Below, piece by piece: positions 1 through 11,149 of a stretch of 64,000 bases of DNA. The first letter of the stretch is position 1. Each line of letters begins with the position of its first letter. A program made the translations under genes and the position numbers. The DNA is from Saposhnikovia divaricata. Its lineage: Eukaryota; Streptophyta; Magnoliopsida; Apiales; Apiaceae. The notes below the pieces were generated by a model, which was not told the DNA's origin, made no database searches, and worked only from the letters and a program-made list of their open reading frames with translations. Where the stretch lies: assembly GCA_036435485.1 (NCBI GenBank), contig JAZHRN010000137.1, positions 1,798,001-1,862,000 on the forward strand, read 5' to 3'.

Positions 1-170
1 CGATTTTTAACAATATCTCGTGTGCAAACACCTATTTAGGATTATCCGAAAACCGAGTTTCGATCATATCAGCTCCGATTCCGGTCCGAACTTCGTCAAA
101 TAAAATTTCGTTGAATTCCAATAACCCATAGGAACAAAATATGTAAAAATATCCAGAAAATGGTCCGACT
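1..170 (+). repeat. A/D hybrid monomer
   Basis: The first part is class A (GTGTGCAAACACC), while the second part is class D (GATTCCGGTCCGAACTTCG and CCAGAAAATGG). The switch lies in sequence shared by both classes, so the exchange kept monomer register. Confidence 0.8.
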
Positions 171-1196
171 CGATTTTTAACAATATCTCGTGTACTAACC
201 CCTTTGAGGATTATCCGAAAACCGAGTTTCGGTCATTTCAGCCCCGATTCAGGTCCAAACTGCACCAAATAAAATTTCATTGCATTCCAATAACCCATAA
301 GAACAAAATATGTAAAAATATCCAGAAAATGGTCCGACTCGATTTTTAACAATATCCCGTGTACTAACCCCTTTGAGGATTATCCAAAAACCGAGTTTCG
401 GTCATATCAGCTCCGATTCAGGTCTGAATTGCGTCAAATAAAATTTCGTTGAATTCCAATAACCCATAGGAATCAAATATGTAAAAATATCCTCAAAATG
501 GTCCGACTTGATTTTTAACAATATCCCGTGTACTAACCCCTTTGAGAAATTTCCGAAAACCGAGTTTCGATCATATCAGCTCCGATTCCGGTCCGAACTT
601 CGTCAAATAAAATTTCGTTGAATTCCAATAACCCATAGGAACAAAATATGTAAAAATATCCAGAAAATGGTCCGACTCGATTTTTAACAATATCCCGTGT
701 ACTAACCCCTTTGAGGATTATCCGAAAACCGAGTTTCGATCATATCAGCTTCGATTCAAGTCCGAACGGCACCAAATAAAATTTCATTGAATTCCAATAA
801 CCCATAGGAACAAAATATATAAAAATATCCACAAAATTGTCCAACTTGATTTTCAAAAATATCCCGTGTACTAACCCCTTTGGGGTTTAGGGTTCATGGT
901 TCCAAAAACCGAGTTTCGATCATATCAGCTCCGATTCCGGTCCGAAATGCGTCAAATAAAATTTCGTTGTATTCCAATAACCCATAGGAACAAAATATGT
1001 AAAAATATCCACAAAATGGACTGACTCGATTTTTAACAATATCTCGTGTGCAAACACCTATTTAGGATTATCCGAAAACCGAGTTTCGATCATATCAGCT
1101 CCGATTCAGGTCCAAATTTCGTCAAATAAAATTTCATTGAATTCCAATAATCCATAAGAACAAAATATGTAAAAATATCCCTAAACTGGTTCGACT

Positions 1197-1365
1197 CAAT
1201 TTTTAACAATATCTCGTGTACTAACCCCTTTGAGGATTATCCAAAAACCGAGTTTCGGTCATATCAGCTCCGATTCAGGTCTGAATTGCGTCAAATAAAA
1301 TTTCGTTGAATTCCAATAACCCATAGGAATCAAATATGTAAAAATATCCACAAAATGGTCCGACT
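1197..1365 (+). repeat. B/C hybrid monomer
   Basis: It begins as class B (CAATTTTTAACAATATCTCG) and continues as class C (TCCAAAAACC, GGTCTGAATTGCG). This removes exactly one monomer and explains the 857-bp spacing between the F motifs at 882 and 1739. Confidence 0.85.
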
Positions 1366-4300
1366 TGATTTTTAACAATATCCCGTGTACTAACCCCTTT
1401 GAGAAATTTCCGAAAACCGAGTTTCGATCATATCAGCTCCGATTCCGGTCCGAACTTCGTCAAATAAAATTTCGTTGAATTCCAATAACCCATAGGAACA
1501 AAATATGTAAAAATATCCAGAAAATGGTCCGACTCGATTTTTAACAATATCCCGTGTACTAACCCCTTTGAGGATTATCCGAAAACCGAGTTTCGATCAT
1601 ATCAGCTTCGATTCAAGTCCGAACGGCACCAAATAAAATTTCATTGAATTCCAATAACCCATAGGAACAAAATATATAAAAATATCCACAAAATGGTCCA
1701 ACTTGATTTTTAACGATATCCCGTGTACTAACTCCTTTGGGATTTAGGGTTCATGGTTCCAAAAACCGAGTTTCGATCATATCAGCTCCGATTCCGGTCC
1801 GAAATGCGTCAAATAAAATTTCGTTGTATTCCAATAACCCATAGGAACAAAATATGTAAAAATATCCACAAAATGGACTGACTCGATTTTTAACAATATC
1901 TCGTGTGCAAACACCTATTTAGGATTATCCGAAAACCGAGTTTCGATCATATCAGCTCCGATTCAGGTCCAAATTTCGTCAAATAAAATTTCATTGAATT
2001 CCAATAATCCATAAGAACAAAATATGTAAAAATATCCCTAAACTGGTTCGACTCAATTTTTAACAATATCTCGTGTACTAACCCCTTTGAGGATTATCCG
2101 AAAACCGAGTTTCGGTCATTTCAGCCCCGATTCAGGTCCAAACTGCACCAAATAAAATTTCATTGCATTCCAATAACCCATAAGAACAAAATATGTAAAA
2201 ATATCCAGAAAATGGTCCGACTCGATTTTTAACAATATCCCGTGTACTAACCCCTTTGAGGATTATCCAAAAACCGAGTTTCGGTCATATCAGCTCCGAT
2301 TCAGGTCTGAATTGCGTCAAATAAAATTTCGTTGAATTCCAATAACCCATAGGAATCAAATATGTAAAAATATCCACAAAATGGTCCGACTTGATTTTTA
2401 ACAATATCCCGTGTACTAACCCCTTTGAGAAATTTCCGAAAACCGAGTTTCGATCATATCAGCTCCGATTCCGGTCCGAACTTCGTCAAATAAAATTTCG
2501 TTGAATTCCAATAACCCATAGGAACAAAATATGTAAAAATATCCAGAAAATGGTCCGACTCGATTTTTAACAATATCCCGTGTACTAACCCCTTTGAGGA
2601 TTATCCGAAAACCGAGTTTCGATCATATCAGCTTCGATTCAAGTCCGAACGGCACCAAATAAAATTTCATTGAATTCCAATAACCCATAGGAACAAAATA
2701 TATAAAAATATCCACAAAATTGTCCAACTTGATTTTCAAAAATATCCCGTGTACTAACCCCTTTGGGGTTTAGGGTTCATGGTTCCAAAAACCGAGTTTC
2801 GATCATATCAGCTCCGATTCCGGTCCGAAATGCGTCAAATAAAATTTCGTTGTATTCCAATAACCCATAGGAATAAAATATGTAAAAATATCCACAAAAT
2901 GGACCGACTCGATTTTTAACAATATCTCGTGTGCAAACACCTATTTAGGATTATCCGAAAACCGAGTTTCGATCATATCAGCTCCGATTCAGGTCCAAAT
3001 TTCGTCAAATAAAATTTCATTGAATTCCAATAATCCATAAGAACAAAATATGTAAAAATATCCCTAAACTGGTTCGACTCAATTTTTAACAATATCTCGT
3101 GTACTAACCCCTTTGAGGATTATCCGAAAACCGAGTTTCGGTCATTTCAGCCCCGATTCAGGTCCAAACTGCACCAAATAAAATTTCATTGCATTCCAAT
3201 AACCCATAGGAAAAAAATATGTAAAAATATCCACAAAATGGTCCGACTTGATTTTTAACAATATCCCGTGTACTAACCCATTTGAGGATTATCCAATAAT
3301 CGAGTTTCGATTATATCAGCTCCGATTCTGGTCTGATTTGCGTCAAATAAAATTTCGTTGAATTCCAATAACCCATAGGAAAAAAATATGTAAAAATATC
3401 CACAAAATGGTCCGACTTGATTTTTAACAATATCCCGTGTACTAACCCCTTTGAGAAATTTCCGAAAACCGAGTTTCGATCATATCAGCTCCGATTCCGG
3501 TCCGAACTGCGTCAAATAAAATTTTGTTGAATTCCAATAACCCATAGGAACAAAATATGTAAAAATATCCAGAAAATGGTCCGACTCGATTTTTAACAAT
3601 ATCCCGTGTACTAACCCCTTTGAGGATTATCCGAAAACCGAGTTTCGATCATATCAGCTTCGATTCAAGTCCGAACGGCACCAAATAAAATTTCATTGAA
3701 TTCCAATGACCCATAGGAACAAAATATATAAAAATATCCACAAAATGGTCCAACTTGATTTTTAAAAATATCCCGTGTACTAACCCCTTTGGGGTTTAGG
3801 GTTCATGGTTCCAAAAACCGAGTTTCGATCATATCAGCTCCGATTCCGGTCCGAAATGCGTCAAATAAAATTTCGTTGTATTCCAATAACCCATAGGAAC
3901 AAAATATGTAAAAATATCCACAAAATGGACCGACTCGATTTTTAACAATATCTCGTGTGCAAACACCTATTTAGGATTATCCAAAAATCGAGTTTCGATC
4001 ATATCAGCTCCGATTCAGGTCCAAATTTCGTCAAATAAAATTTCATTGAATTCCAATAATCCATAAGAACAAAATATGTAAAAATATCCCTAAACTGGTT
4101 CGACTCAATTTTTAACAATATCTCGTGTACTAACCCCTTCCGAAAACCGAGTTTCGGTCATTTCAGCCCCGATTCAGGTCCAAACTGCACCAAATAAAAT
4201 TTCATTGCATTCCAATAACCCATAAGAACAAAATATGTAAAAATATCCAGAAAATGGTCCGACTCGATTTTTAACAATATCCCGTGTACTAACCCATTTG

Positions 4301-5977
4301 AGGATTATCCAAAAATCGAGTTTCGATTATATCAGCTCCGATTCAGGTCTGAATTGCGTCAAATAAAATTTCGTTGAATTCAAATAACCCATAGGAACAA
4401 AATATGTAAAAATATCCACAAAATGGTCCGACTTGATTTTTAACAATATCCCGTGTACTAACCCCTTTGAGAAATTTCCGAAAACCGAGTTTCGATCATA
4501 TCAGCTCCGATTCCGGTCCGAACTTCGTCATATAAAATTTCGTTGAATTCCAATAACCCATAGGAACAAAATATGTAAAAATATCCAGAAAATGGTCCGA
4601 CTCGATTTTTAACAATATCCCGTGTACTAACCCCTTTGAGGATTATCCGAAAATCGAGTTTCGATCATATCAGCTTCGATTCAAGTCCGAACGGCACCAA
4701 ATAAAATTTCATTGAATTCCAATAACCCATAGGAACAAATTATATAAAAATATCCACAAAATTGTCCAACTTGATTTTTAAAAATATCCCGTGTACTAAC
4801 CCCTTTGGGGTTTAGGGTTCATGGTTCCAAAAACCGAGTTTCGATCATATCAGCTCCGATTCCGGTCCGAAATGCGTCAAATAAAATTTCGTTGTATTCC
4901 AATAACCCATAGGAACAAAATATGTAAAAATATCCACAAAATGGACCGACTCGATTTTTAACAATATCTCGTGTGCAAACACCTATTTAGGATTATCCGA
5001 AAACCGAGTTTCGATCATATCAGCTCCGATTCAAGTCCAAATTTCGTCAAATAAAATTTCATTGAATTCCAATAATCCATAAGAACAAAATATGTAAAAA
5101 TATCCCTAAACTGGTTCGACTCAATTTTTAACAATATCTCGTGTACTAACCCCTTTGAGGATTATCCGAAAACCGAGTTTCGGTCATTTCAGCCCCGATT
5201 CAGGTCCAAACTGCACCAAATAAAATTTCATTGCATTCCAATAATCCATAAGAACAAAATATGTAAAAATATCCAGAAAATGGTCCGACTCGATTTTTAA
5301 CAATATCCCGTGTACTAACCCCTTTGAGGATTATCCAAAAACCGAGTTTCGATCATATCAGCTCCGATTCAGGTCTGAATTGCGTCAAATAAAATTTCGT
5401 TGAATTCCAATAACCCATAGGAACAAAATATGTAAAAATATCCACAAAATGGTCCGACTTGATTTTTAACAATATCCCGTGTACTAACCCCTTTGAGAAA
5501 TTTCCGAAAACCGAGTTTCGATCATATCAGCTCCGATTCCGGTCCGAACTTCGTCAAATAAAATTTCGTTGAATTCCAATAACCCATAGGAACAAAATAT
5601 GTAAAAATATCCAGAAAATGGTCCGACTCGATTTTTAACAATATCCCGTGTACTAACCCCTTTGAGGATTATCCGAAAACCGAGTTTCGATCATATCAGC
5701 TTCGATTCAAGTCCGAACGGCACCAAATAAAATTTCATTGAATTCCAATAACCCATAGGAACAAATTATATAAAAATATCCACAAAATTGTCCAACTTGA
5801 TTTTTAAAAATATCCCGTGTACTAACCCCTTTGGGGTTTAGGGTTCATGGTTCCAAAAACCGAGTTTCGATCATATCAGCTCCGATTCCGGTCCGAAATG
5901 CGTCAAATAAAATTTCGTTGTATTCCAATAACCCATAGGAACAAAATATGTAAAAATATCCACAAAATGGACCGACT

Positions 5978-6147
5978 CGATTTTTAACAATATCTCGTGT
6001 GCAAACACCTATTTAGGATTATCCGAAAACCGAGTTTCGATCATATCAGCTCCGATTCAAGTCCAAATTTCGTCAAATAAAATTTCATTGAATTCCAATA
6101 ATCCATAAGAACAAAATATGTAAAAATATCCCTAAACTGGTTCGACT
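5978..6147 (+). repeat. Monomer class A, representative copy (170 bp)
   Basis: Class A is recognised by GTGTGCAAACACCTATTTAGG where the other classes read GTGTACTAACCC..., by CCAAATTTCGTC, by AATAATCCATAAG, and by a CCCTAAACTGG 3' part. Its start differs from the others by several bases and one extra nucleotide, giving 170 bp. It contains CCTATTTAGG, a short dyad (CCTA-TT-TAGG) at the place where class F has its larger hairpin. It carries an EcoRI site (TTGAATTCC). It normally follows F and precedes B. In the 27-39 kb and 55-61 kb regions many copies read AAACATCCC instead of AAATATCCC, which marks related subfamilies. Confidence 0.93.
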
Positions 6148-6316
6148 CAATTTTTAACAATATCTCGTGTACTAACCCCTTTGAGGATTATCCGAAAACC
6201 GAGTTTCGGTCATTTCTGCCCCGATTCAGGTCCAAACTGCACCAAATAAAATTTCATTGCATTCCAATAACCCATAAGAACAAAATATGTAAAAATATCC
6301 AGAAAATGGTCCGACT
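6148..6316 (+). repeat. Monomer class B, representative copy (169 bp)
   Basis: Class B starts CAATTTTTAAC and is recognised by TTTCGGTCATTTCAGCCCC where the others read TTTCGATCATATCAGCTCC, by CCAAACTGCACC, and by CATTGCATTCC, which removes the EcoRI site. It holds a perfect inverted repeat, CCGAAA-ACCGAG-TTTCGG. Two copies (in 4106-4264 and near 10279-10290) share the same 10-bp deletion after AACCCCTT. Copies from about 41 to 53 kb include a one-base longer form with a run of seven A near the 3' end, making 170 bp. Confidence 0.93.
6192..6209. other. Perfect inverted repeat CCGAAA-N6-TTTCGG in B
   Basis: The arms CCGAAA and TTTCGG are separated by ACCGAG. Classes A, D and E keep a five-base version (CGAAA...TTTCG). 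C and F lose part of it through CCGAAA to CCAAAA changes. The conserved core of the monomer therefore sits inside a dyad. Function is unknown. Confidence 0.65.
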
Positions 6317-6485
6317 CGATTTTTAACAATATCCCGTGTACTAACCCCTTTGAGGATTATCCAAAAACCGAGTTTCGATCATATCAGCTCCGATTCAGGT
6401 CTGAATTGCGTCAAATAAAATTTCGTTGAATTCCAATAACCCATAGGAACAAAATATGTAAAAATATCCACAAAATGGTCCGACT
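6317..6485 (+). repeat. Monomer class C, representative copy (169 bp)
   Basis: Class C is recognised by GGTCTGAATTGCG and by TCCAAAAA or TCCAATAA before the CGAG core. In many copies it also has AACCCATTTGAGG and TTTCGATTATATC; the representative copy has the CCCCTTTG and GATCATATC forms, so class C is heterogeneous. A second C-type copy (called C' here) is inserted directly after C in the 7- and 10-monomer units from about 40 kb onward. C is missing from the 688-bp units at 24428-27010. Confidence 0.9.
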
Positions 6486-6654
6486 TGATTTTTAACAATA
6501 TCCCGTGTACTAACCCCTTTGAGAAATTTCCGAAAACCGAGTTTCGATCATATCAGCTCCGATTCCGGTCCGAACTTCGTCAAATAAAATTTCGTTGAAT
6601 TCCAATAACCCATAGGAACAAAATATGTAAAAATATCCAGAAAATGGTCCGACT
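6486..6654 (+). repeat. Monomer class D, representative copy (169 bp)
   Basis: Class D starts TGATTTTTAAC and is recognised by TTTGAGAAATTTCC (TTTGAGAATTTTCC in the right half of the window), by GATTCCGGTCCGAACT and by a CCAGAAAATGG end. After about 40.7 kb a subfamily reads ATCAACTCC and AAATTTGGTTG. D is the class most often lost or replaced: units near 14.1 and 17.0 kb skip it, and near 18.95 and 21.0 kb a second C-like monomer takes its place. In 56377-56714 two D monomers stand side by side. Confidence 0.9.
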
Positions 6655-6823
6655 CGATTTTTAACAATATCCCGTGTACTAACCCCTTTGAGGATTATCC
6701 GAAAACCGAGTTTCGATCATATCAGCTTCGATTCAAGTCCGAACGGCACCAAATAAAATTTCATTGAATTCCAATAACCCATAGGAACAAAATATATAAA
6801 AATATCCACAAAATTGTCCAACT
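6655..6823 (+). repeat. Monomer class E, representative copy (169 bp)
   Basis: Class E is recognised by CAGCTTCGATTCAAGTCCG, by GAACGGCACC and by a TATATAAAAATATCC block where other classes usually have TATGTAAAAATATCC. It ends GTCCAACT and is always followed by F in the regular units. It keeps an EcoRI site. A subfamily at 55-61 kb reads AAGTCTGAACGG, and another (24-40 kb) reads AAATTTAATTG. Confidence 0.92.
6793..6800 (+). promoter_or_regulatory. TATATAAA element in class E (possible TATA-like site)
   Basis: Class E carries TATATAAA about 60 bp before the telo-box motif of the following F monomer. It is kept in the AATTATATAAA variants near 4738, 5765, 7818, 46104 and 50197, and reduced to TATAAA near 40990 and 47135. 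In AT-rich DNA such a match is weak evidence, and no transcript or gene follows it. Confidence 0.15.
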
Positions 6824-6849
6824 TGATTTTTAAAAATATCCCGTGTACT

Positions 6850-6864
6850 AACCCCTTTGGGGTT
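6850..6864. other. Perfect inverted repeat AACCCC-TTT-GGGGTT in F
   Basis: Six-base arms, four of them G:C pairs, flank a TTT loop. Allowing one bulged T, the arms extend to CTAACCCC and GGGGTTTAG. The right arm overlaps the telomere-like motif. It is present in essentially every F monomer; the copy at 1739 has one arm change. Classes B, D and E have the imperfect form CCCCTTTGAGG at the same place. Confidence 0.75.
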
Positions 6865-6871
6865 TAGGGTT
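6860..6871 (+). other. Telomere-like / telo-box motif inside F
   Basis: The 12 bases GGGTTTAGGGTT equal 1.7 copies of the plant telomere repeat TTTAGGG. On the minus strand they read AACCCTAAACCC, which contains the core of the plant telo-box (AAACCCTAA). It occurs once per F monomer, so about once per kilobase, at nearly all 59 F copies. Telo-boxes in plants are bound by Myb-type telomere repeat binding proteins. Binding here is inference, since only the motif is seen. Confidence 0.6.
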
Positions 6872-9800
6872 CATGGTTCCAAAAACCGAGTTTCGATCAT
6901 ATCAGCTCCGATTCCGGTCCGAAATGCGTCAAATAAAATTTCGTTGTATTCCAATAACCCATAGGAACAAAATATGTAAAAATATCCACAAAATGGACCG
7001 ACTCGATTTTTAACAATATCTCGTGTGCAAACACCTATTTAGGATTATCCGAAAACCGAGTTTCGATCATATCAGCTCCGATTCAGGTCCAAATTTCGTC
7101 AAATAAAATTTCATTGAATTCCAATAATCCATAAGAACAAAATATGTAAAAATATCCCTAAACTGGTTCGACTCAATTTTTAACAATATCTCGTGTACTA
7201 ACCCCTTTGAGGATTATCCGAAAACCGAGTTTCGGTCATTTCAGCCCCGATTCAGGTCCAAACTGCACCAAATAAAATTTCATTGCATTCCAATAACCCA
7301 TAAGAACAAAATATGTAAAAATATCCAGAAAATGGTCCGACTCGATTTTTAACAATATCCCGTGTACTAACCCCTTTGAGGATTATCCAAAAACCGAGTT
7401 TCGATCATATCAGCTCCGATTCAGGTCTGAATTGCGTCAAATAAAATTTCGTTGAATTCCAATAACCCATAGGAACAAAATATGTAAAAATATCCACAAA
7501 ATGGTCCGACTTGATTTTTAACAATATCCCGTGTACTAACCCCTTTGAGAAATTTCCGAAAACCGAGTTTCGATCATATCAGCTCCGATTCCGGTCCGAA
7601 CTTCGTCAAATAAAATTTCGTTGAATTCCAATAACCCATAGGAACAAAATATGTAAAAATATCCAGAAAATGGTCCGACTCGATTTTTAACAATATCCCG
7701 TGTACTAACCCCTTTGAGGATTATCCGAAAACCGAGTTTCGATCATATCAGCTTCGATTCAAGTCCGAACGGCACCAAATAAAATTTCATTGAATTCCAA
7801 TAACCCATAGGAACAAATTATATAAAAATATCCACAAAATTGTCCAACTTGATTTTTAAAAATATCCCGTGTACTAACCCCTTTGGGGTTTAGGGTTCAT
7901 GGTTCCAAAAACCGAGTTTCGATCATATCAGCTCCGATTCCGGTCCGAAATGCGTCAAATAAAATTTCGTTGTATTCCAATAACCCATAGGAACAAAATT
8001 TGTAAAAATATCCACAAAATGGACCGACTCGATTTTTAACAATATCTCGTGTGCAAACACCTATTTAGGATTATCCGAAAACCGAGTTTCGATCATATCA
8101 GCTCCGATTCAAGTCCAAATTTCGTCAAATAAAATTTCATTGAATTCCAATAATCCATAAGAACAAAATATGTAAAAATATCCCTAAACTGGTTCGACTC
8201 AATTTTTAACAATATCTCGTGTACTAACCCCTTTGAGGATTATCCGAAAACCGAGTTTCGGTCATTTCAGCCCCGATTCAGGTCCAAACTGCACCAAATA
8301 AAATTTCATTGCATTCCAATAACCCATAAGAACAAAATATGTAAAAATATCCAGAAAATGGTCCGACTCGATTTTTAACAATATCCCGTGTACTAACCCC
8401 TTTGAGGATTATCCAAAAACCGAGTTTCGATCATATCAGCTCCGATTCAGGTCTGAATTGCGTCAAATAAAATTTCGTTGAATTCCAATAACCCATAGGA
8501 ACAAAATATGTAAAAATATCCACAAAATGGTCCGACTTGATTTTTAACAATATCCCGTGTACTAACCCCTTTGAGAAATTTCCGAAAACCGAGTTTCGAT
8601 CATATCAGCTCCGATTCCGGTCCGAACTTCGTCAAATAAAATTTCGTTGAATTCCAATAACCCATAGGAACAAAATATGTAAAAATATCCAGAAAATGGT
8701 CCGACTCGATTTTTAACAATATCCCGTGTACTAACCCCTTTGAGGATTATCCGAAAACCGAGTTTCGATCATATCAGCTTCGATTCAAGTCCGAACGGCA
8801 CCAAATAAAATTTCATTGAATTCCAATAACCCATAGGAACAAAATATATAAAAATATCCACAAAATTGTCCAACTTGATTTTTAAAAATATCCCGTGTAC
8901 TAACCCCTTTGGGGTTTAGGGTTCATGGTTCCAAAAACCGAGTTTCGATCATATCAGCTCCGATTCCGGTCCGAAATGCGTCAAATAAAATTTCGTTGTA
9001 TTCCAATAACCCATAGGAACAAAATATGTAAAAATATCCACAAAATGGACCGACTCGATTTTTAACAATATCTCGTGTGCAAACACCTATTTAGGATTAT
9101 CCGAAAACCGAGTTTCGATCATATCAGCTCCGATTCAGGTCCAAATTTCGTCAAATAAAATTTCATTGAATTCCAATAATCCATAAGAACAAAATATGTA
9201 AAAATATCCCTAAACTGGTTCGACTCAATTTTTAACAATATCTCGTGTACTAACCCCTTTGAGGATTATCCGAAAACCGAGTTTCGGTCATTTCAGCCCC
9301 GATTCAGGTCCAAACTGCACCAAATAAAATTTCATTGCATTCCAATAACCCATAAGAACAAAATATGTAAAAATATCCAGAAAATGGTCCGACTCGATTT
9401 TTAACAATATCCCGTGTACTAACCCCTTTGAGGATTATCCAAAAACCGAGTTTCGATCATATCAGCTCCGATTCAGGTCTGAATTGCGTCAAATAAAATT
9501 TCGTTGAATTCCAATAACCCATAGGAATCAAATATGTAAAAATATCCACAAAATGGTCCGACTTGATTTTTAACAATATCCCGTGTACTAACCCCTTTGA
9601 GAAATTTCCGAAAACCGAGTTTCGATCATATCAGCTCCGATTCCGGTCCGAACTTCGTCAAATAAAATTTCGTTGAATTCCAATAACCCATAGGAACAAA
9701 ATATGTAAAAATATCCAGAAAATGGTCCGACTCGATTTTTAACAATATCCCGTGTACTTACCCTTTGAGGATTATCCGAAAACCGAGTTTCGATCATATC

Positions 9801-11149
9801 AGCTTCGATTCAAGTCCGAACGGCACCAAATAAAATTTCGTTGAATTCCAATAACCCATAGGAACAAAATATATAAAAATATCCACAAAATGGTCCAACT
9901 TGATTTTTAAAAATATCCCGTGTACTAACCCCTTTGGGGTTTAGGGTTCATGGTTCCAAAAACCGAGTTTCGATCATATCAGCTCCGATTCCGGTCCGAA
10001 ATGCGTCAAATAAAATTTCGTTGTATTCCAATAACCCATAGGAACAAAATATGTAAAAATATCCACAAAATGGACCGACTCGATTTTTAACAATATCTCG
10101 TGTGCAAACACCTATTTAGGATTATCCAAAAACCGAGTTTCGATCATATCAGCTCCGATTCAGGTCCAAATTTCGTCAAATAAAATTTCATTGAATTCCA
10201 ATAATCCATAAGAACAAAATATGTAAAAATATCCCTAAACTGGTTCGACTCAATTTTTAACAATATCTCGTGTACTAACCCCTTCCGAAAACCGAGTTTC
10301 GGTCATTTCAGCCCCGATTCAGGTCCAAACTGCACCAAATAAAATTTCATTGCATTCCAATAACCCATAAGAACAAAATATGTAAAAATATCCAGAAAAT
10401 GGTCCGACTCGATTTTTAACAATATCCCGTGTACTAACCCATTTGAGGATTATCCAAAAATCGAGTTTCGATTATATCAGCTCCGATTCAGGTCTGAATT
10501 GCGTCAAATAAAATTTCGTTGAATTCAAATAACCCATAGGAACAAAATATGTAAAAATATCCACAAAATGGTCCGACTTGATTTTTAACAATATCCCGTG
10601 TACTAACCCCTTTGAGGAATTTCCGAAAACCGAGTTTCGATCATATCAGCTCCGATTCCGGTCCGAACTTCGTCAAATAAAATTTCGTTGGATTCCAATA
10701 ACCCATAGGAACAAAATATGTAAAAATATCCAGAAAATGGTCCGACTCGATTTTTAACAATATCCCGTGTACTAACCCCTTTGAGGATTATCCGAAAACC
10801 GAGTTTCGATCATATCAGCTTCGATTCAAGTCCGAACGGCACCAAATAAAATTTCATTGAATTCCAATAACCCATAGGAACAAAATATATAAAAATATCC
10901 ACAAAATGGTCCAACTTGATTTTTAAAAATATCCCGTGTACTAACCCCTTTGGGGTTTAGGGTTCATGGTTCCAAAAACAGAGTTTCGATCATATCATCT
11001 CCGATTCCGGTCCTAAATGCGTCAAATAAAATTTCGTTGTATTCCAATAACCCATAGGAACAAAATATGTAAAAATATCCACAAAATGGACCGACTCGAT
11101 TTTTAACAATATCTCGTGTGCAAACACCTATTTAGGATTATCCGAAAAC

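Larger units (their letters stand above)
1..1703 (+). repeat. Left segment with shortened units and hybrid monomers
   Basis: Positions 1-846 hold A/D hybrid, B, C, D and E. A unit of 857 bp follows (F 847-1026, A 1027-1196, B/C hybrid 1197-1365, D, E), one monomer short of the standard 1026 bp. The next F starts at 1704. The array continues beyond the left edge. Confidence 0.9.
6824..7003 (+). repeat. Monomer class F, representative copy (180 bp, telomere-motif monomer)
   Basis: Class F is 11 bp longer than the others. Where B-E have GAGGATTATCCGAAAACC (18 bp), F has a 29-bp segment beginning GGGGTTTAGGG and ending GGTTCCAAAAACC. It also has CGAAATGCGTC and GTTGTATTCC, which removes the EcoRI site. 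I count 59 F copies, starting (first T of TGATTTT) at for example 847, 1704, 2730, 3756, 4772, 5798, 6824, 7850, 8876, 9901, 10917 and 11942. Their spacing defines the HOR units. Variants: GGGATTTAGGG at 1739, TTTAGGATTC at 25155, and TTCATAGTTCC near 18309 and 20360. Confidence 0.95.
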
